DNA from: Nemania diffusa
Lineage: Eukaryota > Ascomycota > Sordariomycetes > Xylariales > Xylariaceae
DNA: 64,000 nt
Direction: 5' to 3'
NCBI GenBank assembly: GCA_038501195.1
Contig: JBBPUQ010000008.1
Span: 3,978,501 to 4,042,500, forward strand
The notes under the pieces were generated by a model. It did not search any database, had not been told where the DNA came from, and worked only from the letters and a program-made list of their open reading frames with translations. Shown piece after piece: positions 36,641-50,175 of the stretch. The stretch's first letter is position 1; each line of letters begins with the position of its first letter. Both the position numbers and the translations under genes were made by a program.

Positions 36641-39600
36641 CTGCAGCCGTGCTTAACTGCTGAAGTCCGATACTATTTGTAAATGATTGAGGCATGAAAC
36701 CATTCGCAGGTTGTTGAGGTGTGGGGGAGTCGCCTGAGGTATAAATGACCTGGCTCGAGATCTACGGCCGGAGTCTAGTGAGTGAGCTGTAGGTACCTAT
36801 GCCAAAAACAATCTATGACAGGGGTTCCTGCATATCATGCAGGTTATACACATAAGACGAAGCTAGGCACGTAAGAAAGTACCTTGCGGTGTGAGGGGTG
36901 CCGTCCAGGCCTACGCAGAAGATGAATATATATAAATACATGGGCCGACTAGAACTGTTTGTTTATCGACTGCGTGGTTACTGAAGTTACTGATCTAAAT
37001 GAAAATAGAACAAATAACGCAGACCCAGTTGTTGTATTTCAGGGCTTGTGGAGGCACTGCTATGTAATTGCGAAGATTAGACCATGAGCATGACAGCCAC
37101 TATATAAAGATTTATTATCTCATTGGGATACTAAGTCAGTTGACTGGCGTGTCGGATTTCTGACCCGTGGGCATTATCGAGCTTTTTCCGTACCTACACT
37201 CACTACGCAGCATGTTCTTCTCAAGACGCCTTATAATAAAATGGAATATGATACCTATTTATTAATGTAGTATTGATGTTGTAAAAGAGAGATGAGTAGT
37301 AAATACCAATCTGAGTAGATCACATCATGACATGTCGAGATGTTGGCGCGGTGTTCGCTAGCTATCTCCTAATATCATCTCCTAAGTAAAGGACTTTTGT
37401 GCGGTGTACCTGACTCACTAATGCATCCTGACCGCTGCACGATGCCCCTCTTTGGCACATAGAGTGCTACAGCACTAGTGACATTGAACAATTCCCTGTA
37501 TCCAAGATGACTGTTTTAACTTGTTCTCTTCATCTAAAAGAATATACTATGGATACGGTAGGTATGAAGTTGAAAGGCAGCTCGTATTGCCGTCAGTTTC
37601 ATAGGTATTGTGGTTTTACCGATTCGGCCACTGACCAGGAGCCTTGACAGCACGGGGCGATACTGGGTCATACGGTAGTAGGTGGTGCTGCATGCCGAAA
37701 ATTGACTAGGTTAGCCGTGTATGCAGAATCAACTTCTAACGTGCATCGACGGAAGTAAAAGCCGAGGGATGCATGATTGGACAGCATGTGAAGATCGCCT
37801 CAGAAGCACTTCAGAGGCAGGGCCAGTGACATGGGACGGGGTCAGGGTCCAATGGCGGGCGACTCATCAGCCCATCATTGATATTGTCGCACGGGCTGAA
37901 CAACCTCAGACATGTCGGCGATTGGCCACACCCATCCAGTGATTCCCAAATATAGCCACCATTAAGGCCATCAAGCCACTGCGGGCGACACGTGTGTGTG
38001 GGTGTACAACAGAGAACGACGGCAGAGAACAAACAGCGGAATGTGAAAAAAGGAAAAACATGTGAAAATGATGTACGTCAGGGGGGGCGTTTGTGTGTGG
38101 TAGAGAGCTGAGAATCAAGTCATGTACAGAATAGTACCTACAGCTACAGAGTACAGGCTACACTCCACGATAGTAAACAATTACATATGTAGGTAGGTTC
38201 GGTCAACGTGCGCATACAATTGAGAAGAGTTGATGATATAGATATATACAAATAATTCAAGGAGGGAGCTGTCGACCTAAGAAACAATAAATTAAATTTC
38301 GCTTACCTCAAAATTAGAATACTTACCTCATTTTTTACTGTACTCCCCTTTTTTCCCTCGTTCCCCATCGGCAACACCCGCATTTCTTTCTGCACCATAT
38401 AAAAGGTACCTACAGTAGTACTGTACCTACTCACACTAAGGTAGCGTAATGTAGTGTAATGTAGCGCATATACATCCGCATTAGGTACTTACATCCACTA
38501 ACACATCTGTGTTGTTCAGCGACATCGGATTCTCCGCTTCTGGTCATTTTCTCAAGCTTTTCGTGAATCATGAACCACTGAAACTGCCACGAGACTCCAC
38601 AGCACCGGCGCTATACAGCCTAGTCGTCTTGTCCTGCATGAATGTTCATGCAAGGGCGGCGCTTGAATCCAATGAAAGAGTTGCGGCGAGAGGGGGAATC
38701 ATCATAAAAGACATGACAAGACATAGCAAGAGATGGTCGACGCGTGTCTGTCTATGACGGCCGTGATCTCGTGCTGTCTCTGTTTTCCCCTCCCTACGCT
38801 ACGCACGCTCTCGACAATACCTACTATACTCGCTAGGTATACAGCGTAAAGATGGGAGAGTAGGTTGGCTGGTCCCCGTGACAAACAGGATCGAGCCCGG
38901 CTTGATCTTGCCGCCTCCCGCTCTCCAGGCTATCTATGTATATCGACCGCTACCGTATCTACGCTACACTAGGTTACCTACCTCCCTACCGCCAGTTAGT
39001 CCGTATCACCAAGTGGTGCGCGGGGTGTGCTAAAACATTTAAAGGACTTGGAAGCTGGAGCTATTGTGGATATTGGCGGGGTCACGATACCAGCATTTGG
39101 CCCTCGGCCGTCTTTCAACGTTCGAGAATATCTTGACCGCCTCTTCACTCAAAATCCTGCAAATAAAAAAACCGACCTAGCAGCATTTGCGAGACTATCT
39201 ATCTACGCTACCTACATACTTACATACCTACATACATACACACACTACTCTGTACCTACAGCAGATTACACACTACAGTATACACTACGGAGCACAGTAC
39301 AGTCTGCAATACCCCTGTTTAGGGTTATCGTGTCTGTACTGTATGTATGTACGGACAAGGATAGGGACAAGCACAAGAAAACGGCCCTGCGTACCTGATT
39401 ACGCACAGTACCCGTCGCTCGCTGTCTAGATTTCGACATAGTTTGAAATTGCAGAAACGAGAGGCTATCTTCACAACTTTGGTGCCCATGGATCAGTCCG
39501 TCTCTGCTTTCGTCTCCATTGCGGTGCGTTCATCTCGACGGGCTAAGGACCGGCTTCCAACTACTTCATCGTCTACTCGACCGAATGATATAATCCAACC

Positions 39601-39948
39601 GAGCCGTTATATCTAGTGTGCATCGAATGTTAGGTCTACCTAGTGTCTGTTTACCTTATCCACTTAGACTATCTACTTGGTCATCGCTCAAGTTCAACCA
39701 CATCTTCATCTCTTTGACCCAAGGTTCAACACAGACCGCAACTTCGTCATAATTAACCCCGGCATTTCTTGTTTCCCCATAGCAGGGCCCCCTTATTGTC
39801 CCCTCTTAACAGCGCCTCTTGAAAAGGCAACCGGGCTGCTGTTTCTTGTTCAACATCGCTATCGCTAGATTGCTCGTCTAGGTTTACTCTTATATCATAG
39901 GTGGTTTGACAGCACACTCGTCAACCCCGGGGCCGGACTTGCGCTTGT
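36641..39948. other. Gene-poor region with TACCTA-type repeats
   Basis: No gene recognised. Dense TACCTA/TAGGTA words lie at 38140-38200, 38405-38430, 38815-38840, 38970-38990 and 39205-39250, the last merging into an ACATAC simple repeat. Short frames (for example 37721-37942, 38509-38757, 39027-39398) have no support. Confidence 0.5.
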
Positions 39949-40707
39949 ATGAATAAGGAAGCGATCTTGCCCAGCATGCCCAATACCTCTCCACTTCCTA
40001 TAGGCCTACATCGATCTCAGTCTCCCGTGAGTGTCGCCGCATCTGATACAACGTATCACAGCTTCTACGAAGTTGAACTGTTCGAACCTGCTTCGCCTGT
40101 CACAACGCTTCGACATCCACCGAAGAAGAATGAACAGTTCGGGCCTAGACCTATAACCCGTCACGACTCCGGCTATGAATCCATAGACCCAGGATCTTCC
40201 CATGGACCCAGCTCCAGGATATCATACCGCAACACCTCGCAAACCCGAAATCAAAAGCGGCCTAGTATCCAACGTGCGATCAAGTCCACCCCTGCATCAT
40301 ATCCAGGACGAGCTGGTGTGCACTCTCTCCACGCAACGATACCAAAACAACACCTGCCAAGTTCATACTACTACTTCCCCTCACCAGAAGAAATTGCTAG
40401 CGATAAGGAGGTCGTCGAGGAGCCCGAGCACCCTCCGCCGCCGCAGACGACTCATTATTGGATGAGTGACAACACCCGTCGCCTGGAGTATGCCGCCATC
40501 GATGCTGCTAGTCGCGGAATCAAGGGGTGGGTTATGAAGCATGTGGTTCCGGACTGCTTTGTGCCCAAAGACAATCGGCGGCTCACGTTCGACGACGACT
40601 CGGGAAGCGTAAGGCGATACCGGCTGGAGCTCGAATGCGACGATTCTAGCGTCAAGGGGGGCAAACGCAGTAGGAAGCTGGGGTGGTTGTTTGGACGACA
40701 AACCTAA
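39949..40707 (+). CDS. Conserved filamentous-fungal protein of unknown function
   Basis: One frame of 252 codons, ATG at 39949. The N-terminal 150 residues are Ser/Pro/His-rich and probably disordered. The C-terminal 90 look folded: THYWMSDNTRRLEYAAIDAA, SRGIKGWVMKHVVPDCFVP, then a basic/acidic tail with VRRYRLELE and KRSRKLGWLFGRQT. I recall this C-terminal block (Y-W-M-S-D, AAIDAASRG, W-x3-H-VVPDCFVP) from uncharacterised Pezizomycotina proteins, which supports a real gene. No membrane segment or enzyme motif is seen. High GC at third codon positions contrasts with the flanking desert. Confidence 0.72.
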   Translation: MNKEAILPSMPNTSPLPIGLHRSQSPVSVAASDTTYHSFYEVELFEPASPVTTLRHPPKKNEQFGPRPITRHDSGYESIDPGSSHGPSSRISYRNTSQTRNQKRPSIQRAIKSTPASYPGRAGVHSLHATIPKQHLPSSYYYFPSPEEIASDKEVVEEPEHPPPPQTTHYWMSDNTRRLEYAAIDAASRGIKGWVMKHVVPDCFVPKDNRRLTFDDDSGSVRRYRLELECDDSSVKGGKRSRKLGWLFGRQT

Positions 40708-42548
40708 GACACGAACGACGCATATACATGAGACCCACGATGCCGCCACGGCTTTCTTTTTCTGTTCGCATTCGCATATTCCCGGCGTTGTATACCCTAA
40801 AGTTTGGACCTGGTTTATTTAACCTGCTATTTGCACACTATATCTGCCACAGCATACTGATTTAACTCATCTTGGACGTACTCTGTTATAATTAACTATT
40901 TTAGAAGACATCAATATTGAGTTTAATTAGAAGAATCTTATCACGATCTACAATTCTGGGTGGAATCTTTACGCGGGTTCTTACCGGCTCTGCTCTAACA
41001 GTACTGGTATTGGGAGGGGGACGATGAAATTAAGAGGGTTACCTAGAGTTTGAAGGAGGTGAAGTACAAACACTGAGGGAGAGCTATACGGCAAATCAAC
41101 ATCGCAGTGCTGTGATGAGACATAACGCTAGTACCCGCGACCGTGACCCCGGGGACATCTCTTTGGATCACGAGCCTAGTTATTTGACTTTACCGAGACA
41201 CAGGAACACTGGGCACCTATTTCCTGTCGGTAAGTAGCTGGATCTGTAACATGTAGACGCTAGGGATGAGGTTCATCGATAATGTACTATGACCCTTTTG
41301 CCCAGCATCCAAGAGCTGGAGATATATTTATTCACCACGATTGCAACGAGGGAACGACGCAAGGGATGGCCTGCCAGGTGGCTCTAGCACAGCCACTCGG
41401 ACACTAACAATCGGCCCTCCCTATGGTTGCCGGTGTGACTAGAACAAACAGCAGGTTCCAGATTCACGAGGTTCTCGCAGGTTGTTTTCGCCAGAGTCAG
41501 AAAGCGCGTGATAAAAGATTCGAGACAACGCTCATGGCGTAACCCGTAGTCTTGGTGAGACACGCGCGCACACGCAATCGCACAACAGGCAAGGTCGGCC
41601 CGATTGATAGGGAGGCATGTTGCGCGGGTCGGCTTCGCCCGGGGTGTTATCACGTGGACACGCTAGCTAGCGGACAAGAACGACAGTGCGCGCTCGGGCG
41701 CGGGACTACAGCGCGGGATAGCTGAGGTTCGGGGAACTCGGGCTGCTTTGCGCCCCGGCCCCGGCCACGGCCTTGCGGGATTCCTTCCCGGAGTCGGATA
41801 GCGATGTCGACGAGACACCGGGTGAGTCGATGTCCGAGAGACGGAGACGGAGACAGCAGGGGAACATGTAGACGAACGCCGCTGATGTAATGTATTGATG
41901 GCGAATGCGTCCTGCTATGTCAGGGCTCAGGTCGACGAGATCGTCGGATTGCTAGGTCAGCCCGTCGAGGGAATGGTGAGTGTAGAGGGCTAGGACATTA
42001 GTGTTCAGCTTCCTGACCTAGGATATATGAGATAAGTATTGCTAGAGAGAAATAAGATTAGGCTATCTACTCTTCCGCTGATGTTCTCTGGCTGCGACTG
42101 GATTCTAATAGGGGCAAAGATATCTTCAGCATTAACTTTCGCTCTCAGTATTGGCTCTAGAGTGTTGAGTTGTCGCTGATCAGATAGCATTTATCTAGCT
42201 GCTTTGATCGCCTAGGCTATACAAGTTTCAAGATTCTCACTCGTACTTCATCTTAGCCAACTAGTTAAGGAGGAAATAACATAGTCACACTCGGGAGGTA
42301 ACACACAAGCCTGGCCCTCACATAGCCGTACATCTGTATCATATGTTATTCATTCAGTATCTACCTACGATGGTCGTTTTCTCCATCATAGCCTCAATCC
42401 CACTATCACTACTTCTCATAACCGTAGCGTTCCATTGTGCTAGTATGGCTCCATATATATACGAGTCAAATCCAAAAACGCCGTTAATCCCATACTCATA
42501 GCCTAGAAATCCAACTACCGGGCTCCGTAATAATCAGAGTATCCCCAT
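40708..42548. other. Intergenic, no gene seen
   Basis: Ordinary intergenic sequence with a GC-rich patch at 41560-41830 that carries an 89-codon minus-strand frame (41384-41653) without motifs. Confidence 0.55.
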
Positions 42549-44768
42549 CTAATCCAAAGCGCCGACTTCCAACGCCCGATCCCGCATCATCTTGAGTAGG
42601 TCCAGATCCCCCTCGTCAAGATCGGCCTTGGAGCCCGCGTCCGACGTCAGACAGCACACGTTGTCCAGCGCGAGCTTCCAGAAGTCGTCGTCGCCGTCGC
42701 CGAGCTTGGCCCGCGGCTCCCACAGGTACGACTCCATGGGCGAGAAGCGCCGCTTCGAGCGCTCCGCGTACTTGCTGGCGAGCAGCCAGCCGTTGAACCA
42801 GAGCGGCGTGCCGTCGACGTCGAGGTGCAGGAGCTGGGGGTTGCACATCGTGTAGGTGGCTGGTGGTGAGGTGGAGGTTTCCTCGTCTGGTGGTGCTGGC
42901 GCTTTGCGTCGTGGCAGGGGGAGCTCGTCGCCGTCGGGAGATTGGGATTCAGACTCGGTGGTTGTGGTGGTGGTTGTGTTGGCTGGTTCGATGACGCCGA
43001 TCGAGCCTACTGCGCCTCGGTGGAAGGCGAAGGATGGGTCGCCTGCGAGGAGGAAGCCGATCCAGAATGTTTCCTTGTCGCCTGTTTTTGGGTCAGTCTA
43101 AAGGAATGGGAATATATGGAGTTGTTTGGATCTATTTTCACTTACCGTGCATCATTTCATACACGCCCATCTTCCCGATTCTAGGATCTCTGTCACTTCC
43201 GTTGAAGCGGCAGATGAGCAGCATCGAAACGAAATGCTTCCATGTGTCAATCTGAAATGTAAATTAGCTTAGTTAGATGTGTTAACCATGGTTACAATGA
43301 GACATGAAGTGAGAAGTTTCCAATACTTACGACAACGACACCACTCTCCTGGTGATGTCCCGACGTACCCATCCACCAACTAGACTCCTTCGCGAGCTTA
43401 TGAATCGGCCTCGGGAGAATCTGCATCAGCCATTTTCTCTTCGACTCGGGCATGATAGTGCGGTCGCGGAAGAACAGCGCCCCGGTCTTTTTATAGTCCG
43501 GGTCGTCGAATAGCTTGGCCGGGTCCCGGAAGAAGAAGGAATCTGCATCGATGAAGATGACCTCGCGGAAACTCGACAAGAGCATCGCGAAGGGCTTGAT
43601 GGCCCAGCCGGCTAGTTTCCAGCCTTCATCGTCTACCATCCGTGATATGTCCCGTGTCGTGACACCTGGTAGAGCCTAAAAATGCTTGTTAGTATGTACG
43701 ATGAGAGTAAAGACGAGTAGCCGGACTAACCTCTAGTTCGAAACGATAATCTTCGCCAAGATCTTCTTCTCCAAGATACATAACCTCAATTGGGAGATCA
43801 CAGCCAAGCTTCCGAAACGTATAGATAGTCGTTAATAAGTATTTAGCCTGGTCATCACCGGCAGTGAGAACGATGCCCCGTCCGCCGTTCTTCAACTGAG
43901 AATGTAGGGTCATGTGGTCCGCGAAATACGGAATTGTGAAAGGGAACAGAATGCGCCCGAATTTGGTCAGGAAACTCCGGAAGGCCTCGTAGTTATGTAT
44001 CATGTTCGTGAGGGAGGAGTCGGGGCTAGCGTCATCGTCGTCCTGCATAGCACGCAAGTACTGGACCACGTCGTCGCGGACATACATCTCGCCTGTTTTC
44101 TTTTCCTCGACTAGGTGTAGCTTCTCCCAAGCGCTAAGGTATTTCTGATACGCCCGTGTCCGTAGTCCTAACTCTTTCATCCGCTCTGGGCCGCCATTGG
44201 TGATAAGCCGTAGGAATTCGCGCTCTTTTATCTCGTCGGGATGTAATGCGAAAATGGCTTCCAAGTCGGCTTGGAAGTTGGGTCTCTCAGTCCAACGATT
44301 CGAACTCGGTTTCTCTCTTCCTGGGTTCGGTATGGGTTTCCGATCATATCCATCCTGCTTGCCAATGCTATCTGCCGTAGACTCGGCTAGTTTCTCTTCA
44401 TCGTTCGTACTCTCGTCTTGCATAGGCTGTTGGGAATTCGATGTTTGAACACTCTTCCGTAAACTGGGTTGCGATCGCCGATCTCGTTGCTTGTTCGTAT
44501 CCTCCGATGACACCGCACTCTTTACATTTTGTAGCATCAGACCATGGCGTGGTACCTCTTGGAATTCTTCGAAGCGTGCCAACACGCCAGGCCGGAAGTA
44601 GGTCGAGTATGCGAGAAGCACCAGCAGGACTGTACCGAAGAGAAAAACATGTTTCCGGCGACTGGTGAGTCGTCGCCTACGTTCGGCCGAGGCAGGCGAG
44701 AACAGTCCTGGGGGCAACCGGCCCTCTTTCGGGCCGAGTGCTGGCTTTGACGAGATGAATGAGGTCAT
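42549..44768 (-). CDS. Mnn1-family alpha-1,3-mannosyltransferase, Golgi type II membrane protein
   Basis: Mnn1-type enzymes add mannose to N- and O-glycans in the Golgi lumen from GDP-mannose. Exons are 43731-44768, 43331-43675, 43146-43251 and 42549-43081, giving 673 residues. All introns are GT-AG with in-phase joins; the first has a CTAAC branch. A basic N-terminal tail is followed by one signal anchor (about 41-58, VFLFGTVLLVLLAYSTYF). A Ser/Lys-rich stem reaches about residue 160. The catalytic part contains GGRGIVLTAGDDQAKYLL and the metal-binding DxD in REVIFIDADSFFF (D389, D391). HHQESGVVVV and GDKETFWIGFLLAGDPSFAF follow. The last 180 residues include a Thr-rich insert after VIEPAN. 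The fungal family is large, so I give no symbol and the exact linkage is unknown. Confidence 0.9.
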
Positions 44769-47621
44769 CGTGAAGTAGTTTACATCCTCGTTGAATTTAG
44801 ATCTTCCGGCGACACTAGGACGAAATCACGAGGAACGGGTTTCTCTTACACCCCAACAGAACACATGTTCCCCCAAGCAAAATTTGGAAGACGTTCAACG
44901 TTGCGGGTATATGAGACATGCGACCATCGTGAGCTAGCTAAGCACGGTCCGAGCGCGAATGAGCCGGCACCATCGCGTGAAATATTTAGATCAGGACTCC
45001 AGTTGTGTCCGACAGGATGGCGATGTAGAGCGGACAGGGCTTATTTAAAGGTGCACGCATCCTCATGCGTCTCTCACGGCCCTTTAGCGGTCTGACCCTC
45101 TTTGGGAAAACCTGCTAAGGCAGCTCCCTTTTGGGCAGGTTATTTCAGCTTGTGACTAGGCCAGACCCAGGCCGCGGGCCGGAAGACCTGGGGCTATCGC
45201 CATAATGGATGCCCTCGAGCCTGCGCTTATGTTGCATCTCTGGTCCCAAGGGCTAAGCGACGCCGCGACTACTTGTAGACTAGGCGGCCTGCAAGCTTGG
45301 CGGATGCATGAGCGTTCCCCGTCATTCGCTACGTCTGCGACATTGGTGGAAACCCGGGTTCTGAGAGGCGTGAGGCGTCGCTAGCTCAGAGGCTAGAATC
45401 GGAAATGGCTCGTTAGTGCAAGGAAAAACCACCATCGATCTTCCGTCCATCGACAACATTAAACGGGACTGGAGGACTTGGCACTTCTTACAGTAGACGC
45501 ATATAGGTCGCTTTTTTACTCAATATTAATTACTTTATTCTTCGGATAGGGCCCGGGAACCTGGTGATTCTGGGTAGTATTAGATATGGGGAGAAATGGG
45601 CATGGATACTACCTAGGTGTGTAAAATACCTGGATACCTACCGTAATCTGGAGATCTAAGGTGCCGAGATGTACAGTAAGGGCCACGAGCTGGGGCTGGG
45701 TTCTAGGCCTCTAGCATTCTAATACGGTTAGCTTCTTCCTAGAACTGAATTGCCACTTCGATAGTCCAGCCACCTCAAGGTTCAGCTGTAGCTGCTAAGT
45801 ATGTTAAGAGGTAAGCATTCTGTACTTAGAATATAGAAAGGAATTTTCGACTTAAAGGTCGTCGCGTGTTGTTCTATGTTACTTACATGCTTTAAACTTG
45901 CTCATATACCCCTATACATAAAATTCATAAATGATGCTTTAATGTTGCGTTCCAGGTTATATTCCACTACAGCAATACCCAGTCCGCGGTTGAATCCGGT
46001 AGATATTAAATTGATGTCAGCCGGCAGATAATTCCCTGCGTCAGCTGAACAACCAACCCACCCCTTAAAAAGCCCCTGTCGCCAGCCATTCTGGGGTCTA
46101 AATCAAGATATCAAGACCTGCATGATAGCGCCTGTACAATCGGTAGTGTAGGCTAAACACTCAAAACCGGTATCAAAACGTATTTTATTCTGCGAGCGAC
46201 GTCATCGAAATGAATTTTGTCCCCCTCACCTTCTAGGACGGCCTTTTTGGATCCTTTATCTATATCTCAAAACTTCAAAACGGGTTGAGGATAACATCCC
46301 TTTAGAAAGAGCAATAAGAGTTCATGTAGAATCTATAACTACAATATAACCACACTAGTCACGAGAGTCACAATATCTGTAAGTAATGGTTAAGTGTTTT
46401 CAGGAAACTTTATTGTGAGATTGTTGTTTGCTGTTTATATGTTTAGCAAGCAAAAAGGACGCCGCAGAGTGAGTAAATAACACATACTTAGGATGAGTTG
46501 TAAATTTCCTCGGTGATAAGGAGGTCTCAAGGTATATATATAATTATGCCGGGAATGGGTGAATCTTTAGAGAGATCCTAGGTATCACCAAACCCTATCA
46601 GAACGATCAGGGGATCCAGAAAGAGGAGTTCGAGAAGGTATAAATAGGTGATCGCGCAGTCTACATGTGTCTTAAGCTTCTTCCTTGGACTTAACAATAG
46701 ACTCGTGTGATCTCCTTTCGTATGTAACCCGTCTATGCGTGAGAACTCACACTTACACCAAGGCAGTATTCCGCCATTCCTCTTCTTGCCCTCATACGAC
46801 GGCTGCTCACTAGAACTGCTAATGAATTCTGATAAGGGACCTTATCTGTAGTAGAAACCCCATTTTCAGTTGTTGGTGACCTGTGCTAGCTGAATGTCCC
46901 AAACTATGATACGGCTGGAAACTGATTTCAGATATATTAAGTTTCTGAAGATGTAATTTTCGGTGGGTCTGAAAGTCCGTAGGGTTTTCAGCGTATACAT
47001 TCCAAACCGAACGCTTATCTTCCCTTGCCCCATCAACCATGGCTACGCTCGTGTCAGAGGCGGAAGTCACAGAGTGAATAGAAGTCCTGTCGCAGCTAGG
47101 AAGAAGGGTGTAGTTAGGGCTCAATAGATAGATTCATTGATTCCTGACCTCCTAAATCTATAAGGGAGACCGAAGGTCCCTTATATATAGCCAAATCAAT
47201 AGATATAACCACCCTATAGGGTCTTGTTACTTTATCACCTGACAGCTCGGGTATATTAGTTGTGAGCTTCACGGTGGAGCTAAACAAAAACATTAGCGTA
47301 GGTATAGAAGCCCTTGCAATCGAGCATGAGGACTAGAATATCTTGATCTTGAAATTTAATAAAATCCAACATAGAGAGCATGTAGATTCCCCTGTTCGAT
47401 ATCGTGATGTGACGGCCCCTCAAGTACGTCTGGGGGAAAGAGGTGATAGTACCAGGGTTGGAAAAGTGTTTAGGGGAAGTGGCAAAAATGCCCCGAATCT
47501 ATGCTCGGTTGTTTTGAAGCCTAGGGTCCGTAACGTTGTGCCGATCTATGATGCACGTAGGGCTCGTGCAATCCGCATTAATTATGACACATAGAGATGT
47601 GACATGCTGCTTCGTTGCATT
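44769..47621. other. Intergenic, no gene seen
   Basis: Promoter side of the mannosyltransferase, then gene-free sequence. A 66-codon minus frame (about 45890-46090) and a 101-codon minus frame (46819-47124) look faintly protein-like but match nothing I know. TACCTA words occur at 45605-45650. Confidence 0.5.
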
Positions 47622-48339
47622 CTAAGTTACCACACGTTGTAGGCATACCCTTTTGCTGTTTGTCGCTACCAATCTAAATATCGAATACTCGTCAATTTCT
47701 TTCATTATTTCTTCCTGGAGTTGAATACATGAATTTGATCTCTCGCCGTATAGAAGCGACATATTCACTCCAAAGCGCCCCAAAGGACTGTACGTTTTAT
47801 CCTCTTCATGGTTGGCTTCACGGTTTGCAGCCCAACTCATACGTTTCGAAATGCTAGCATTATGTGAGAGAGCTGCTTTGTTAGGAAAGTGGTCTTAATG
47901 CCTGTGGCCCGGTATAAAAGCATCAAAAAGTAACTCTTATCTCCCAGAAAGTTCCAGTCTTTGTCATAAAAGTCGACGTTACGGGGAACAAGTAGTTCTT
48001 GAAGTGTCCATGCTTGTTCGAGCCATCTACATTTAATAAAAGATTCAGTGCAAAATTAGTTCGATGATGGTGACAACTCCAGATAATCGAGTTTGTTTTG
48101 CCTGCTAGCCTTGCAGGCTCCTAGTATTTTATGAAGACCTTGGAACTAGTTTGGAACGCTTCAAGCAACAAATTGTAATCACCCGGCACTCCTTCCAGTG
48201 TCCTTGGCTGTTTAGGGAAGGATATAAAGTCATCCAACGTGACTTCATAATTTCCCCATGTATAGGACAAGATTGCGTGCGGGGGTGGCTGTCCCTCTGC
48301 CCACTTAAATTCAAACTAAGGAATATGAATTAGACGCAT
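47622..48339 (-). pseudogene. HET-domain (heterokaryon incompatibility) pseudogene
   Basis: HET-domain proteins trigger cell death on non-self recognition in filamentous fungi. Reading minus from the ATG at 48339: MRLIHIP, a TAG at 48318-48316, then PPPHAILSYTWGNYEVTL (the Y-A-I-L-S-H-T-W block). KILGACKASRQNKLDYL follows and breaks off where the family has WIDTCCID. After a further stop come CRWLEQAWTLQELLVPRNVD and FYDKDWNFLGDKS (the W-T-L-Q-E-L-L block). Near 47860 the frame shifts to MSWAANREANHEEDKTYSPL and FGVNMSLLYGERS, the end of the domain, finishing at 47622. So there is at least one early nonsense codon, a deletion of the central block and a frameshift. A stretch specifying the C-terminal executing part is not seen. 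Order and spacing of the blocks make the identification strong. Confidence 0.85.
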
Positions 48340-50175
48340 GGTAAGTTGGGAGAACTACGCTGAGTTTCAGCGCCTTAAACCAAGCAATACTGTAATGTAG
48401 TTAGCTTATTGCCTTTCGTGAATGGAGGTAAACTTACTCGACAGTACTATAGGATGGACGGTGCAGCAGCTTGAGGCCGGGTGGGAACGTCGTTGAGATT
48501 GTGCGTGCGACAGACAGTCTTGATGGGTTATCTAGGGAGGGCGGCGAATTTCCAATTCCATAATAGTCTTTCGTGTTGTATGGCATACCTTTACAATGAA
48601 GTTTACATGCTGACAGTGTCAGCCAGGCAGCATTCTTGCAGCATTAGTAGGCATGCAGGTGACCCAAGCCTTCAGCGCCTAAGGCCTCAGGCCATAGCAC
48701 TCATTACTTACTACTACTCTGTATAAGGAGATCCGTCTAAACAGACTCATCAGATTTTCAGCAAAAGGAGTACCAATATGGGGTATGTAATCTATAACAA
48801 GGAAGTAGAATAACAATCCATTTTGTTATACCGAGAAAATACATGATCCACGACATGCATTACTCTCATCTGCGACTGTTTATCACTCCTATACATGTTG
48901 TGAATAAACCGAATGCGCACCGGATACTCAACAGCCGGTTAATACTGGTGTAGCCACACCACATGCCAACACATGTTACTTGTCGATGTTGGCCCCCTCC
49001 TCAAAATTTTCGTCTGCAGCATTCCGTAGCCTACATTAAGTTGCATCCGCCACGTTCAGGCTAAGCAACACATTATTTTTCTCACCGACAACTGAAATAG
49101 CATGTTCAGATAGGCTCGTTAGAGCAATGCGGCGCATGTTCCTTTTGCGTATTACCGCCACCGTACCAACTAAACCAATGGTTACCCAGACACCGCCCAG
49201 CGTAGGGCTTTACACCAGCGCCGGTGAAGAAAAGAAAGTGCAGTTTGCAAGAATGCCCACCAATAGAGGAAAATAACAAGCATACCTAACAGATGTCGGC
49301 CTCCTCTTTCAGCTAGCTTGCATACGACTTCAGTTGGTATAAATAAGACCTGACACCAACCTGCCCCATGTAGCAGTAGTAGGGGCGAGATAAGGAGCTG
49401 TATTACACTGCGTAACTGCGATTCGTTGAATTATGTACATCGCTTTCTGCTTTCATACGAACGCTGTTCTGGGGTGGTTTTCGGGGACCTTTATGTAGAG
49501 TATCAGAGTCTGAAGATACTTAATTGGAGTACCCCTAGGACCGGGAACCGTCGTAGGTGAATGACCTCGTCTGCTTTAAAGCTTTTTTCTTGGCACATGT
49601 CGCCTTGCCTTACGCCAACCCAGGATTTATCGAAAACATAGTAGGCTCAGGACGATTTTCTTGATGTAAGATAGATGCAGAAAATAGCTCTGTTCTTAAC
49701 GAAATGAAGTCACTTATATATGAGCACGAGTGGACTGAGACAAGGGGTTATCTACAGTCGTATTGGTACAGAGTCGGAAATCTTGTAAGCATCTTGCCGG
49801 GTGAGAAGTGTTAGCAACCACTCCTTAAGGTTGCACTAGGATATATTTCATGGCCAGACGCCTCACCCTTAGTGGAATCTACAGCACTAAGGCCGCCAGC
49901 TCAGTTGACCATTGAAAGGGCGGAATTCCCCGAACCATGATACTATTCCGGGGACCCAAGCGAGCCAATCGGTGATGCTGAAGAGGCGCTGAGCCTCCTA
50001 CGTATGTCGACCTAAAAGTATAAGTTCATCAGCCATCACTAGCAAGGCTAAGCCAAGAGAACGGACCTGATGAATAACGATTCTATTAGCCACATTATAC
50101 ATTCAGTTAATATAGATCCTCTTATTAGAAGAAACAGTGCCGCAATTCTTGCTACCGATCTCACCTGACTACGGC
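48340..50175. other. Intergenic between HET pseudogene and NLR gene
   Basis: No gene recognised. An 81-codon plus-strand frame (48481-48726) lacks motifs. The last few hundred bases probably hold the NLR promoter. Confidence 0.5.

Noticed and set aside
47343..47594. 83-codon plus frame next to the HET pseudogene
   Set aside because: No resemblance to HET C-terminal regions or to any known family; strand is opposite to the pseudogene.
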